DNA from: Dyadobacter luticola
GTDB taxonomy: Bacteria > Bacteroidota > Bacteroidia > Cytophagales > Spirosomataceae
Direction: 5' to 3'
NCBI RefSeq assembly: GCF_005860805.1
Contig: NZ_VCEJ01000004.1
Coordinates: 310,001-374,000 of the forward strand
DNA: 64,000 bases
Shown here: one piece after another, positions 18,133 through 26,847 of the stretch
How positions within the stretch are numbered: the first letter of the stretch is position 1
How the letters are laid out: each line of letters opens with the position of its first letter
Program-made: the position numbers and the translations under genes
The notes under the pieces: generated by a model
The model's database searches: none
What the model was told of the DNA's origin: nothing
Seen by the model: the letters and a program-made list of their open reading frames with translations, nothing else

Positions 18133-18714
18133 CTAGTATTCAAGAATATCGCCGAGTCTGACCGAGAAATCGGTCAGCACTTCTGCGCCTGATAATATTT
18201 CGTCAAATGTTATAGTCGAAACCGGCGAATCAGGCGTATAAATGTAGGTAAGCTGTTGATCTGTGCAAATAAGCCAGGCCAGTCTCACACCGTTTTCCAC
18301 CCATTTTATCATTTTTGCCTGCAGGTCGGTAAGACTATCCGTTTCTGATTTTAATTCTATGATAAAATCAGGCGCGAGATGCGGAAATGATTTCTTCTCC
18401 GCCATACTTAATGCCTTCCAGCGATCCAGTTTGATCCACGCTACATCCGGAACGCGCATGGAAGAATCCGCCAAAAAATAGCCTCCGTTGGATTCCAGGA
18501 CCTTGCCCGCTTTATACTTACGGTTCCAGATGCCAAGTTCTGTAATTAACTCACTGTTATTTGAACTGCTGATCGCAAAAGTGGGTGTCATATTAATGAA
18601 GAGTTGTCCGCGCTCATCCCTTTCAATTACCAATTCCGGATTGGCAATGCTGAACGCAACCAGCTCTTCATCATTGAAAAATTCGTGGACAGGAATATTT
18701 AAAGGGACAATCAT
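18133..18714 (-). CDS. Uma2-family (DUF820) PD-(D/E)XK nuclease-fold protein
   Basis: A 193-residue protein of the Uma2 family, putative restriction-endonuclease-like proteins with no settled function. The core nuclease residues fit the pattern: an aspartate in RVPDVAWIKLDRW, then DFIIELKSETDS with the E-x-K pair, followed by KMIKWVENGVRLAWLI. The start at 18714 (MIVPLNIPV) is preferred; an ATG at 18732 adds six residues. It interrupts the uronate locus between kdgA and uxaB and has no evident role there. Such genes are often mobile or multiplied in Bacteroidota and cyanobacteria. Confidence 0.8.
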   Translation of the reverse strand: MIVPLNIPVHEFFNDEELVAFSIANPELVIERDERGQLFINMTPTFAISSSNNSELITELGIWNRKYKAGKVLESNGGYFLADSSMRVPDVAWIKLDRWKALSMAEKKSFPHLAPDFIIELKSETDSLTDLQAKMIKWVENGVRLAWLICTDQQLTYIYTPDSPVSTITFDEILSGAEVLTDFSVRLGDILEY

Positions 18715-18783
18715 AATGGTGTATTTTCTCAAATATAAACATAAGATTGTCCACGAATATAACCGGGTCGCACATATCTTATC

Positions 18784-20289
18784 TCAAAACCCTGTCACCT
18801 TAATGCTGGTATCGTCGGTGTCGATTAATTCTTTCATGTTTTCCTTCACGGCGTCGGCGAAGCCGGGTAGCAGAGTCAGGTCGGTGTCCCATAATGTGGT
18901 ATCGCTCAGGACTTGGTCGGCGAGGTCGAGCGGGGAGGCGGCGTTTTGCCATTTTTCGTCGAAATAGGCGGCCGAGTCGCAGCGGATGGAGTATGGTTCA
19001 CCGTTTCGGTCGCCGTAAAATGCGCCTTCCTTGTGCACGACTGGCTTCATAAATCTTAGAAAAGCAGCGAAACCTTTGGCAAAAAGCATTGGTACCTCGT
19101 CTGTTTTTTCATAGTGATTTAAAAGCGTCGGAATGTTCCGCATTTTCATTTTGGCGGTGTACTGTACTGTAATATCGATCAGTTGGTGGCGGATAAAAGG
19201 ATTTCTAAACCGGTCCAGAACCTGGTTGCCAAATTCCGCAGCCCTTTGCGGATCCACTTCATAAGGTATGGCGGGCGCCAGTTCATTCAACATTAAGTCC
19301 GCGATAAAAGCCGAGGTTTCCGCATTTTCCATGCTTTCGCGCACCGTATCCAGTCCATGCAGGAAGCACAATCCCGAAGCCAATGTATGTGTCCCATTCA
19401 GCAAACGCAGTTTTAGCTCGCGGTAAAGATCAATGTTAGGCTCGATCACTACGCCGCTGTCGGCATCCGCAAAGCTTAAAACCTTCCGCACATTTTCATC
19501 ACCCTCAATCGCCCAGAGACGGTATACCTCCGAAACGATCAACAAATTGTCTTCAAAACCCTGCTTCTCGCATATCTCACTTACCGTCGCTGAATCGGGC
19601 TTGCCCGGTACGATCCGGTCTACCAGCGAGCTGCAAAAATGATTTGACTTTTCAAGCCACTGGATAAATGCCTCCTCCAAGTTATGTCTCGTAGCCTGTT
19701 CCAAAATAATCGAGCGCAGTTTCGGCCCATTTCCCACAATCAATTCCGTTGGCACAATCACCATACCCGATTCTTCCGAGCCGCCAAATGCTTTGAAACG
19801 CTCATACAAATAAGCCGTCAGTTTACCTGGAAACGATACCGGCGGAGAAGCCAGAATATCATCGTCTACCAGTTGAATACCCACTTCCGTCGTATTCGAA
19901 ATAACAATTTTCAGCTCAGCATTGTGCGCACATTGCAGGATATCCGCCCAATGTGTGCTCGCCGAAAGTGTCCGGCTAATCGCCGCATTGATCACCGTCT
20001 CGTCCACCTGGCTGCCATTTTCAATGCCACGAATGCTATGCGAATACACATTATTTTGCTCCGCAAAAGCATCGGTACCCCCATTTCCAGTTGATTTCAC
20101 CACCACGATCCGGCCGTTAAAAATCCCCTGCTGATTGGCTTTATTCACAAAATAATCGGGAAGGCCGCGGAGCAAAACACCGGTGCCAAACTGGATGATC
20201 TTTTCGGGAAGGGACAGTAAAGCCTGGTGATTGGGGAGCAGCTCGGGGCGCTGATCCAATAATGCCGGAGAGAGAAGTGGTAAAGCCAT
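18784..20289 (-). CDS. uxaB: tagaturonate reductase (altronate oxidoreductase)
   Basis: A 501-residue NAD-dependent reductase of the mannitol dehydrogenase-like family that turns D-tagaturonate into D-altronate in the galacturonate branch. The nucleotide-binding start IIQFGTGVLLRG (about residues 29-40) is followed by VVVKSTGNG. The catalytic region contains LRLLNGTHTLASGLCFLHG, with a lysine-free N-G-x-H motif as in UxaB/UxuB types. I use the ATG at 20289 (MALPLLSP). A longer frame reaches back through the lon terminator and is unlikely. UxuB (fructuronate reductase) cannot be fully excluded, but the sequence resembles UxaB more. Confidence 0.88.
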   Translation of the reverse strand: MALPLLSPALLDQRPELLPNHQALLSLPEKIIQFGTGVLLRGLPDYFVNKANQQGIFNGRIVVVKSTGNGGTDAFAEQNNVYSHSIRGIENGSQVDETVINAAISRTLSASTHWADILQCAHNAELKIVISNTTEVGIQLVDDDILASPPVSFPGKLTAYLYERFKAFGGSEESGMVIVPTELIVGNGPKLRSIILEQATRHNLEEAFIQWLEKSNHFCSSLVDRIVPGKPDSATVSEICEKQGFEDNLLIVSEVYRLWAIEGDENVRKVLSFADADSGVVIEPNIDLYRELKLRLLNGTHTLASGLCFLHGLDTVRESMENAETSAFIADLMLNELAPAIPYEVDPQRAAEFGNQVLDRFRNPFIRHQLIDITVQYTAKMKMRNIPTLLNHYEKTDEVPMLFAKGFAAFLRFMKPVVHKEGAFYGDRNGEPYSIRCDSAAYFDEKWQNAASPLDLADQVLSDTTLWDTDLTLLPGFADAVKENMKELIDTDDTSIKVTGF

Positions 20290-20347
20290 TTTGGGTAATG
20301 ATAAGTACAATATGTTTGACGCGATTTGGGCAGGTATGCCCCTAAAA

Positions 20348-20373
20348 AAAGAGACGCTTTTACACGTCTCTTT
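20348..20373 (-). terminator. rho-independent terminator of lon
   Basis: AAAGAGACG (20348-20356) and CGTCTCTTT (20365-20373) form a 9-bp stem with an 8-base loop. On the minus strand it is followed by a run of T (the A-run at 20344-20350 on the plus strand). It lies 31 bases beyond the lon stop and upstream of uxaB. Confidence 0.85.
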
Positions 20374-20404
20374 CTCATTTTGAACCTTAACTAAAAAATC
20401 GGGG

Positions 20405-22921
20405 CTAGACACTCAGCGTTACATAGCCGCTTTCCTCTTTTTCTCTTCTTTCTTCAGGGAAAATGAAGGTTGTCGCATTTTTAACTTTATCCGGCAAAAG
20501 CGCGTAAGCCAAAACTTCATCGATCTGGTCCACATAATGGAAGCTCAGATCTTTAATGTAGTTCGCAGGCACTTCCTCCACGTCTTTTTTATTTTTAATA
20601 CAAAGAATAATTTCTTTTACACCTGCCCGGCGCGCCGCCAAAATCTTTTCCTTCACGCCACCCACCGGAAGCACTTTTCCGCGTAAGGTTATCTCGCCGG
20701 TCATCGCAATAAATGGTTTCACCCGGCGCTGCGTAAAAATAGAAGCCATCGAAGTCACCATCGTCACACCCGCAGAAGGTCCGTCTTTGGGCACCGCGCC
20801 CGCAGGAACGTGCACGTGCAGGTCGTAGTGATTGAAAATCCGGTAATCAATACCCATGCGATCGGCATTGGCTTTGAGGTACGACAATGCTGCTACCGCC
20901 GACTCTTTCATCACATCCCCAAGCTGGCCGGACAATGTCAGGTTACCTTTTCCGCGGCTCAGGCTCGTTTCTATAAAAAGAATTTCACCGCCTACCGAAG
21001 TCCACGCAAGCCCGGTTACCACGCCCGCAAAATCATTATCCTGATACAGATCTTTATCAAAAATCTCCGCACCCAGGTATTTTTCAATGTGCTCCGCTTT
21101 GATCGTTTTGGGATAATCCTGCTCCATCGCCACGGATTTTGCAATTTTCCGAACCACACCGCCTACCTTTTGTTCCAGGTTTCTGACGCCCGATTCGCGG
21201 GTATAGCCTTCGATAATTTTAAGCAATGCCGAATCATCTACCTTCACGTCGGTAGCTTTCAAACCGTGGTCCTTGCGTTGTTTCGGAACCAGATACCGTT
21301 TTGCGATTTGTAATTTCTCCTCAATCGTGTAGCCGGTCATTTCTATGATCTCCATTCTGTCCCGCAGCGCCGGGTGAATGGTGTCCAGCGCATTGGCAGT
21401 GGCTACAAATAATACCTTTGAAAGATCGTATTCGACTTCCAGGTAATTATCTGTAAATGAAGAGTTTTGTTCTGGGTCGAGTACTTCCAACAAAGCTGAC
21501 GAAGGATCGCCGCGGTAATCGGAGCTTACCTTATCGATTTCATCCAATATAAATACCGGATTGGCAGAACCTGCCTTTTTAATGTTCTGAATGATCTTGC
21601 CCGGCATTGCACCAATGTAGGTTTTCCGGTGCCCGCGGATTTCCGCCTCGTCGTGCACACCACCCAGTGCCATGCGGATGTATTCCCGGTTGAGTGCTTT
21701 GGCAATGGATTTTCCAAGTGAAGTTTTACCCACTCCCGGAGGGCCATACAAACAAAGGATCGGCGCTTTCAAATTGCCTTTCAGCTTCAAAACGGCCAGG
21801 TATTCGATGATGCGTTCCTTCACTTTTTCAAGACCAAAGTGATCGGCGTCCAGCACTTTTTGTGCCCGCACCAGATCAAAATTGTCCTTGGTATATTGTC
21901 CCCAGGGCAGATCCACCAATGTTTCGAGGTAGTTCATGGTCACGGGATATTCCGGCGCCATGGGGTTGATGCGTTGCAGCTTATTGAGTTCTTTTTCAAA
22001 ATGCGCCCGCGTCTGGTCCGACCATTTTTTTTGTCCGGCTTTCAGGCGGATATCGTCCAGGTCACGCTCGGGGCTATCCATGCCCAGCTCGTCGTGCAGC
22101 ACTTTTATTTGTTGGCGGAGAAAATAATCACGCTGCTGCTGGTCAATGTCGGAGCTTGCTTTCGTCTGAATTTCCCGTTTCAGTTCCAGCATTTCAATTT
22201 CCCGCATCATGTATTGCAGCAGGAGCGTCGCCTGTTTGTGGCCGTTCCTTTCTTCCAGCAGCTTTTGTTTATCAGCTACTTCAACATTAATGTTCGAGGA
22301 CAAAAAGTGAATCAGGAAAATCGGGCTTTCAATGTTATCCAGCGCGATCCGGGCTTCCTGAGGGATTTCCGGGTTGAGGCGCATAATCTTATGCGCACCA
22401 TCACGCAGCGATTGCAGTAAAGCCTTGGACTCCTTTTTGGTGGGTCCTACAAATGAATCCTCAATCCCGCGTACTTCGGCTGTCAGGTAAGGCTCCTCAC
22501 TCACGATCGACTTGATCTCAAAACGCTGCCTGCCCTGCACGATGATCGTCACATTCCCGTCGGGTAATGTGATCATTTTCAGTATTTGAGCAACCGTACC
22601 TACATTATACAAGTCCTCAGCCGTAGGGTCTTCCTTATTGGGAATCGCCTGAGTAACAGCGCCTAGTATACGTTGGTTTATGTCTGAGTTGCGGTATATC
22701 TTCTTAACAAGCCGAATGGCTTTCTGACGCACGACGGTAACCGGAATAACCATCCCGGGAAAAAGTACTGTTTGCCTGATCGGCAGTATGGCTAGTTCAT
22801 TGGGAAGTTCAAAAGGCTCATCGGAGCCGTCGGGGCTACCGAGGGGGACAATTTCAAGGCTATCCATATCCGAATCGGACATAAGTAGCCGACTATATAA
22901 GTCAGAAGGTTCAAATTTCAT
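20405..22921 (-). CDS. lon: ATP-dependent Lon protease
   Basis: An 838-residue AAA+ serine protease that degrades damaged and regulatory proteins in the cytoplasm. The domain order is a Lon substrate-binding N-domain (LPNELAILPIRQTVLFPGMVIPV onwards), a coiled linker, the AAA+ module (Walker A GPPGVGKTS, Walker B FILDEIDK) and the S16 protease domain with catalytic serine S716 in KDGPSAGV and the partner lysine about 43 residues later in VGGVKEKIL. Start at MKFEPSDLY (22921); ATGs at 22927 and 22951 are alternatives. The 84-base C-terminal region ends in TLSV. A terminator follows. Confidence 0.97.
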   Translation of the reverse strand: MKFEPSDLYSRLLMSDSDMDSLEIVPLGSPDGSDEPFELPNELAILPIRQTVLFPGMVIPVTVVRQKAIRLVKKIYRNSDINQRILGAVTQAIPNKEDPTAEDLYNVGTVAQILKMITLPDGNVTIIVQGRQRFEIKSIVSEEPYLTAEVRGIEDSFVGPTKKESKALLQSLRDGAHKIMRLNPEIPQEARIALDNIESPIFLIHFLSSNINVEVADKQKLLEERNGHKQATLLLQYMMREIEMLELKREIQTKASSDIDQQQRDYFLRQQIKVLHDELGMDSPERDLDDIRLKAGQKKWSDQTRAHFEKELNKLQRINPMAPEYPVTMNYLETLVDLPWGQYTKDNFDLVRAQKVLDADHFGLEKVKERIIEYLAVLKLKGNLKAPILCLYGPPGVGKTSLGKSIAKALNREYIRMALGGVHDEAEIRGHRKTYIGAMPGKIIQNIKKAGSANPVFILDEIDKVSSDYRGDPSSALLEVLDPEQNSSFTDNYLEVEYDLSKVLFVATANALDTIHPALRDRMEIIEMTGYTIEEKLQIAKRYLVPKQRKDHGLKATDVKVDDSALLKIIEGYTRESGVRNLEQKVGGVVRKIAKSVAMEQDYPKTIKAEHIEKYLGAEIFDKDLYQDNDFAGVVTGLAWTSVGGEILFIETSLSRGKGNLTLSGQLGDVMKESAVAALSYLKANADRMGIDYRIFNHYDLHVHVPAGAVPKDGPSAGVTMVTSMASIFTQRRVKPFIAMTGEITLRGKVLPVGGVKEKILAARRAGVKEIILCIKNKKDVEEVPANYIKDLSFHYVDQIDEVLAYALLPDKVKNATTFIFPEERREKEESGYVTLSV

Positions 22922-23055
22922 AGGCATTCTGTCAAAATGACAGATAATCATTTCCCAATATATATAAAACGACTCTCTAAAGAAAGGTTAGTATAAACAA
23001 AAATACCTATGCCACCAAACAATGTGGCAGTAGTTTTTCTACAAACTTTCTCGTA

Positions 23056-23583
23056 TTAAAGCGAATGTGTGGTCTGACCTTTCTTAAACAGGAAAGTCTT
23101 TTTCTCAGTGGAAATTTTGAGGTTTGTCATATTCACCTGGTCCTCAAAAACCTCCATGAGCGTAGTATTTTGGAGCTTGCAGCCGCTCAATGTTCCCTGA
23201 AAAGGGATTTCCAGATAAATCCAGGTAGCGTCTTCTTCCTGCTCTTTCCCGACGTAGCGGATCGCGGCGGGCTTTTTCTGGCTGTCTGTAAAAACAAAAG
23301 ACTTCCGGATATACTGCTCGACGGCCTGGTCATTCTTGTCATCATTTTTGATCGTAAACCGGCGCTTGTCGTTATCCTCCGACAAACCCTTTTCCAGGTC
23401 GTCCGTAAACGCCCTGATACTCACTTCAAATGATTTGGCAGAAGGATTGTATAGCATCTGGGTCACGGACACGTGGTATTCGTGGTTCCGTAACCCAGTA
23501 AGCGAAAGCGCCAGGCAGAGCAGCAACACGCTCCATTTTCCCGGGTTAAAAAACAGCTTTCCAGACATCATTGAATATTGCAA
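23056..23583 (-). CDS. DUF6702 family exported protein
   Basis: A 175-residue protein with an N-terminal hydrophobic signal (SVLLLCLALSLTGL, about residues 18-31), then HEYHVSVTQMLYNPSAKSFEVSIRAFTDDLEKGL, the characteristic opening of DUF6702 proteins. It resembles secreted proteins that in other Bacteroidota lie beside membrane peptidases or M1-type peptidase genes. Function unknown. Its first 38 bases overlap the end of rseP in another frame, so it is almost certainly translated from the rseP message. ATGs at 23571 and 23568 are alternative starts with less overlap. Confidence 0.75.
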   Translation of the reverse strand: MQYSMMSGKLFFNPGKWSVLLLCLALSLTGLRNHEYHVSVTQMLYNPSAKSFEVSIRAFTDDLEKGLSEDNDKRRFTIKNDDKNDQAVEQYIRKSFVFTDSQKKPAAIRYVGKEQEEDATWIYLEIPFQGTLSGCKLQNTTLMEVFEDQVNMTNLKISTEKKTFLFKKGQTTHSL

Positions 23584-24871
23584 AAGCCATCAGGCCCAAC
23601 AAAAGTACCATTCCGACTTTCTGGGCATTTTCCAAAAACCGGTCGGAAGGCTTGCGGCCTGAAACGATTTCGTAGGTAAGGATCACGGCGTGTCCACCGT
23701 CAAGAGCAGGGATCGGCAATGCATTCATGAAGGCAAGCACCATCGAAAGCAGGCCGGTCAGGTACCAGAAACGTCCCCAATCCCACACACCGCCAAACAT
23801 TCTGGCGATACCGATCGGGCCGCTCAATGCTTTAGAGGCGGAGACTTCGCCGCGGAAGATTTTACCAAAACCTTTAATGTTGTCAAAAACCACTTTGAAT
23901 GCATCATTCGCGCCAATTTTGATCGCCTCGTTCAATGTGTATTCGATGGTGGTATATTTCAAAAGACTAAGCGGATAAAAACCCAGCGTGCCATCTTCCG
24001 ACACTTCCACATTCAAAGTTTTCTGTTCCCCGCCGCGCTGGATGACCAGCTGCGTTTTCTTTCCTTTCAGCTGCTGCAATTCATTTTGCATTTCATGAAA
24101 GAAATGGATCGGCTTTCCGGCGATCGAAACCACCTTATCACCTGTTTTTACTCCGGCTTTTTCAGCAGGCAGGCCGGGTACCAGCTCACCGATTTCAAAT
24201 GGTTCGGCGGCGCGAATAAAGTTACCTCTCGCTTCCGGGCCTTTTTTGCCGTCCAGCTTCTCTACAAAGTTGTTTGGAATCTCGATCTGGATTTCTTCTC
24301 CGTTCCGGTTAATGGTGTAGGAACTGTTTGTGCCCAAGAATACGTCCGAGCTTACCACATCACTGAAATCGGTGATCGCCTTTCCATTGACTTTAACGAT
24401 TTTATCCCCGGTTTTAAGGCCGATTTCCTGTGCAAGCGGGCCTGCCGCGATACCATATTTATTGACTTCGTCTACCGAAAGGACTTTATCACCTTCTTTA
24501 TAAGCGATGACTATAAAAATGAAAATCCCGACGATCACATTAACGATGATACCGCCTAGCATCACGATCAGACGCTGCCAGGCTGGTTTCGAGCGGAATT
24601 CCCACGGCTGCGGCTCTTGTGCCATCGCGGCAGTATCCATCGATTCGTCGATCATCCCCGATATTTTCACAAATCCACCCAGGGGGATCGCGCCTATGCC
24701 ATATTCCGTTTCGCCTCTTGTAATGCTGAAAATCTTTGGAGGGAAACCAATAAAGTACTTTTCTACCCGCATTCCGAACAACTTGGCGGCCGCCATGTGG
24801 CCCCACTCGTGTAATCCTACCAAAATGGACAAGCCCAATATGAGCTGTCCCGCCATTATTAATACTTCCAT
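23546..24871 (-). CDS. rseP: RseP/YluC-type site-2 zinc protease
   Basis: A 441-residue intramembrane metalloprotease that cleaves membrane-embedded anti-sigma factors or signal peptides. The zinc motif HEWGH is at residues 21-25 in the first helix, and the third ligand lies in the LPIPALDGGH motif near residue 395. Two PDZ-like modules fill the periplasmic part (about residues 130-300: GLKTGDKIVKVNGKAI, GVKTGDKVVSIAGKPI). At least four membrane helices are evident. In this window it is a plausible processor of the dual-membrane anti-sigma protein at 29361, but this is speculation. Confidence 0.94.
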   Translation of the reverse strand: MEVLIMAGQLILGLSILVGLHEWGHMAAAKLFGMRVEKYFIGFPPKIFSITRGETEYGIGAIPLGGFVKISGMIDESMDTAAMAQEPQPWEFRSKPAWQRLIVMLGGIIVNVIVGIFIFIVIAYKEGDKVLSVDEVNKYGIAAGPLAQEIGLKTGDKIVKVNGKAITDFSDVVSSDVFLGTNSSYTINRNGEEIQIEIPNNFVEKLDGKKGPEARGNFIRAAEPFEIGELVPGLPAEKAGVKTGDKVVSIAGKPIHFFHEMQNELQQLKGKKTQLVIQRGGEQKTLNVEVSEDGTLGFYPLSLLKYTTIEYTLNEAIKIGANDAFKVVFDNIKGFGKIFRGEVSASKALSGPIGIARMFGGVWDWGRFWYLTGLLSMVLAFMNALPIPALDGGHAVILTYEIVSGRKPSDRFLENAQKVGMVLLLGLMAFAIFNDVWKAVF

Positions 24872-25014
24872 TCAGGTTTTGTAATCGTTATCAGTTAATT
24901 TATTAAACCAGAGAAGGGTTCTTGGACCATCCTTTTTTTATAGTACTTATAAACGTAAATGTAATGAGTAAAGTTACGTAATTCATTTTGTAACATTAAA
25001 ACCGACCCGGCGGA

Positions 25015-26847
25015 CTACTTCGGGAGCGGTTTATTTGTCAGGTCAATGTTAATGCCCATCATCCGCATCAATTCGGAAGCATTGAAACTGCGGCAAATTC
25101 CTTCATAAAGCCGGTAGTCAAAATGCAGCTGGCCATTCTCCACATCCGACCGGAAATGAAAGTTGTGCACATAATTTTCCGTCGCGCCCCACTCACCCAG
25201 TTCCAGATCGTGCGTCGAAACCAGGCCGGAAGCATTTTTGGCATGCAGCTGGCGGATCAACGCCTCGGCACCCCGGTGACGGTCGGCGGAGTTTGTACCT
25301 TTCAGGATTTCATCGAGCAGATAAAAAACCGCGGAGGAAGCATTTTCATCAGCCAGTTCAAGAAGCTTTCGCAGTCTTTTTAGTTCAGCATAAAAAGACG
25401 AAGTGCTTTCTTCGAGCGAATCCTGGGTGCGCATGCTGCTGAAAATCCGCACCGGCGAACAGCTGAATGCCGTCGCGCTCACCACCGCGCCCATTTGCGC
25501 CAGTACCAGGTTCAGCCCGATCGTACGCAGGAACGTACTTTTTCCTGACATATTGGAGCCGGTTACCAGCATCGTGTGGCCAGTACCTTCCAGGCCGAAA
25601 TCATTGCTGACCCTTTTTTGCGCCGGGATCAGCGGGTGTCCCATCGCCGTAGTTTTGATAAAAACGGCTTCCTGCGAGAGCACATTTGGGGTAACACATT
25701 CCGGATTGGCAAATGCGTGACCGGCCAGGCTGTTCATCGCTTCAATGTCCGCCAGCACGTCCAGCCAGTCAAGGAGTTTGGTGTGATTGGCTTTTTTCCA
25801 ATTTTCAATTGCAGCAAGGCAATGCAGGTCCCACAAGGTCGGGAGCCCGATGAGCAGTGAAAAAAATGGGTTATTTCTGTAATCGAGTCTTTCAAAAAGC
25901 TGACCGATACGGTTCAGCTCTCTGGCTGAATGATCGATCAATGTGCGGCGCTGCGCCCACCAGGCTGATTGGAATGGTGCGGCTTCGGCATTTTTTAGCA
26001 AATCCCCATAAGCTACCAGCGTCTTGCCCAGCGAGCCGGTGCGGTTGGTAATGTCTTGAATGATGGGAAGAAACCGCCTAAGAATAAGACCATTGACCAG
26101 AAAGCTAATCAGCAGTACCCACGTCGGGATAATCCCGGCAGTTATCAAAATTGCAATGATGATGGTGATGACCGCAAACCACCTCAGACGGAGCATAGCA
26201 GCAAGTTCCGTTGCCAGAGATTCGGCCACCCAGGCGCGAAGCACGCCCACATTGCCGGCGGCCGCTTCGTGGAGCAGCGCCGTAGCTTCCCATTCCTGCA
26301 TTAGATGCGGGTGCTCGGTGAAATTAGAAGATGCTTGCTGCCGCTTTGAAATTTCATCCGGCGCAGCGTGATTTTTCAGCCAGTTGGCCAGTCGCCGGCT
26401 ACCTTCGGAGGTGCGGGTGCGGTTTAGCAATTTGTATAAAGAATATTCCCCGAAAATGTCCAGATCGGTCGCATAAGCGTGGTCTTTTTCCTGGTGCTGG
26501 ACTCCGGTATCAGTTCTTTTAAAGCGAAATCCCAGCCTTTCCAGCTCGTCCTCATTAACCGTTGTCAGGTTTTTTTGAAAATCCCTAGTCCTTCTGACGC
26601 GCTGATGTTTTTTCATTAAAAACAAAAAAACAACCAGCAGCAGCGCCACACCGATCCCCCAAAAGTTTTGTTCCGTGCGGTTCCAGATCCACGCCAGGCC
26701 AATTATTAGTAAGAAAATGGCGACCCGGGCTACGGATAACTGTGCGAATTGTTCACTGGCCCCGGCTTCCGCCTGGCGCGCTTTATTCAGCTCCGTCTCA
26801 AAGAAAACCTGGGACGAAGATTGATTGACTTCAATGTTATTTTCCAT
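25015..26847 (-). CDS. membrane-anchored MutS-like ATPase
   Basis: A 610-residue protein with the MutS ATPase domain but none of the mismatch-recognition domain. Two helices lie at about residues 40-55 and 62-77, and two more at about 222-258. The core/clamp-like helical middle follows, then the ATPase with Walker A GSNMSGKST (about 430-438), the Q-loop/Walker B segment FYLLDEILKGTNSADR, and the STHDLELG switch. The membrane helices make a role in ordinary mismatch repair unlikely. The function of this Bacteroidota family is not established. The start overlaps the stop of the upstream ABC exporter gene by one base (TAATG arrangement), implying translational coupling. Confidence 0.85.
   Translation of the reverse strand: MENNIEVNQSSSQVFFETELNKARQAEAGASEQFAQLSVARVAIFLLIIGLAWIWNRTEQNFWGIGVALLLVVFLFLMKKHQRVRRTRDFQKNLTTVNEDELERLGFRFKRTDTGVQHQEKDHAYATDLDIFGEYSLYKLLNRTRTSEGSRRLANWLKNHAAPDEISKRQQASSNFTEHPHLMQEWEATALLHEAAAGNVGVLRAWVAESLATELAAMLRLRWFAVITIIIAILITAGIIPTWVLLISFLVNGLILRRFLPIIQDITNRTGSLGKTLVAYGDLLKNAEAAPFQSAWWAQRRTLIDHSARELNRIGQLFERLDYRNNPFFSLLIGLPTLWDLHCLAAIENWKKANHTKLLDWLDVLADIEAMNSLAGHAFANPECVTPNVLSQEAVFIKTTAMGHPLIPAQKRVSNDFGLEGTGHTMLVTGSNMSGKSTFLRTIGLNLVLAQMGAVVSATAFSCSPVRIFSSMRTQDSLEESTSSFYAELKRLRKLLELADENASSAVFYLLDEILKGTNSADRHRGAEALIRQLHAKNASGLVSTHDLELGEWGATENYVHNFHFRSDVENGQLHFDYRLYEGICRSFNASELMRMMGINIDLTNKPLPK

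Noticed and set aside
23690-24559. 289-codon open frame antisense to rseP
   Set aside because: Overlaps the complete S2P protease with intact motifs, so it is not a real gene.
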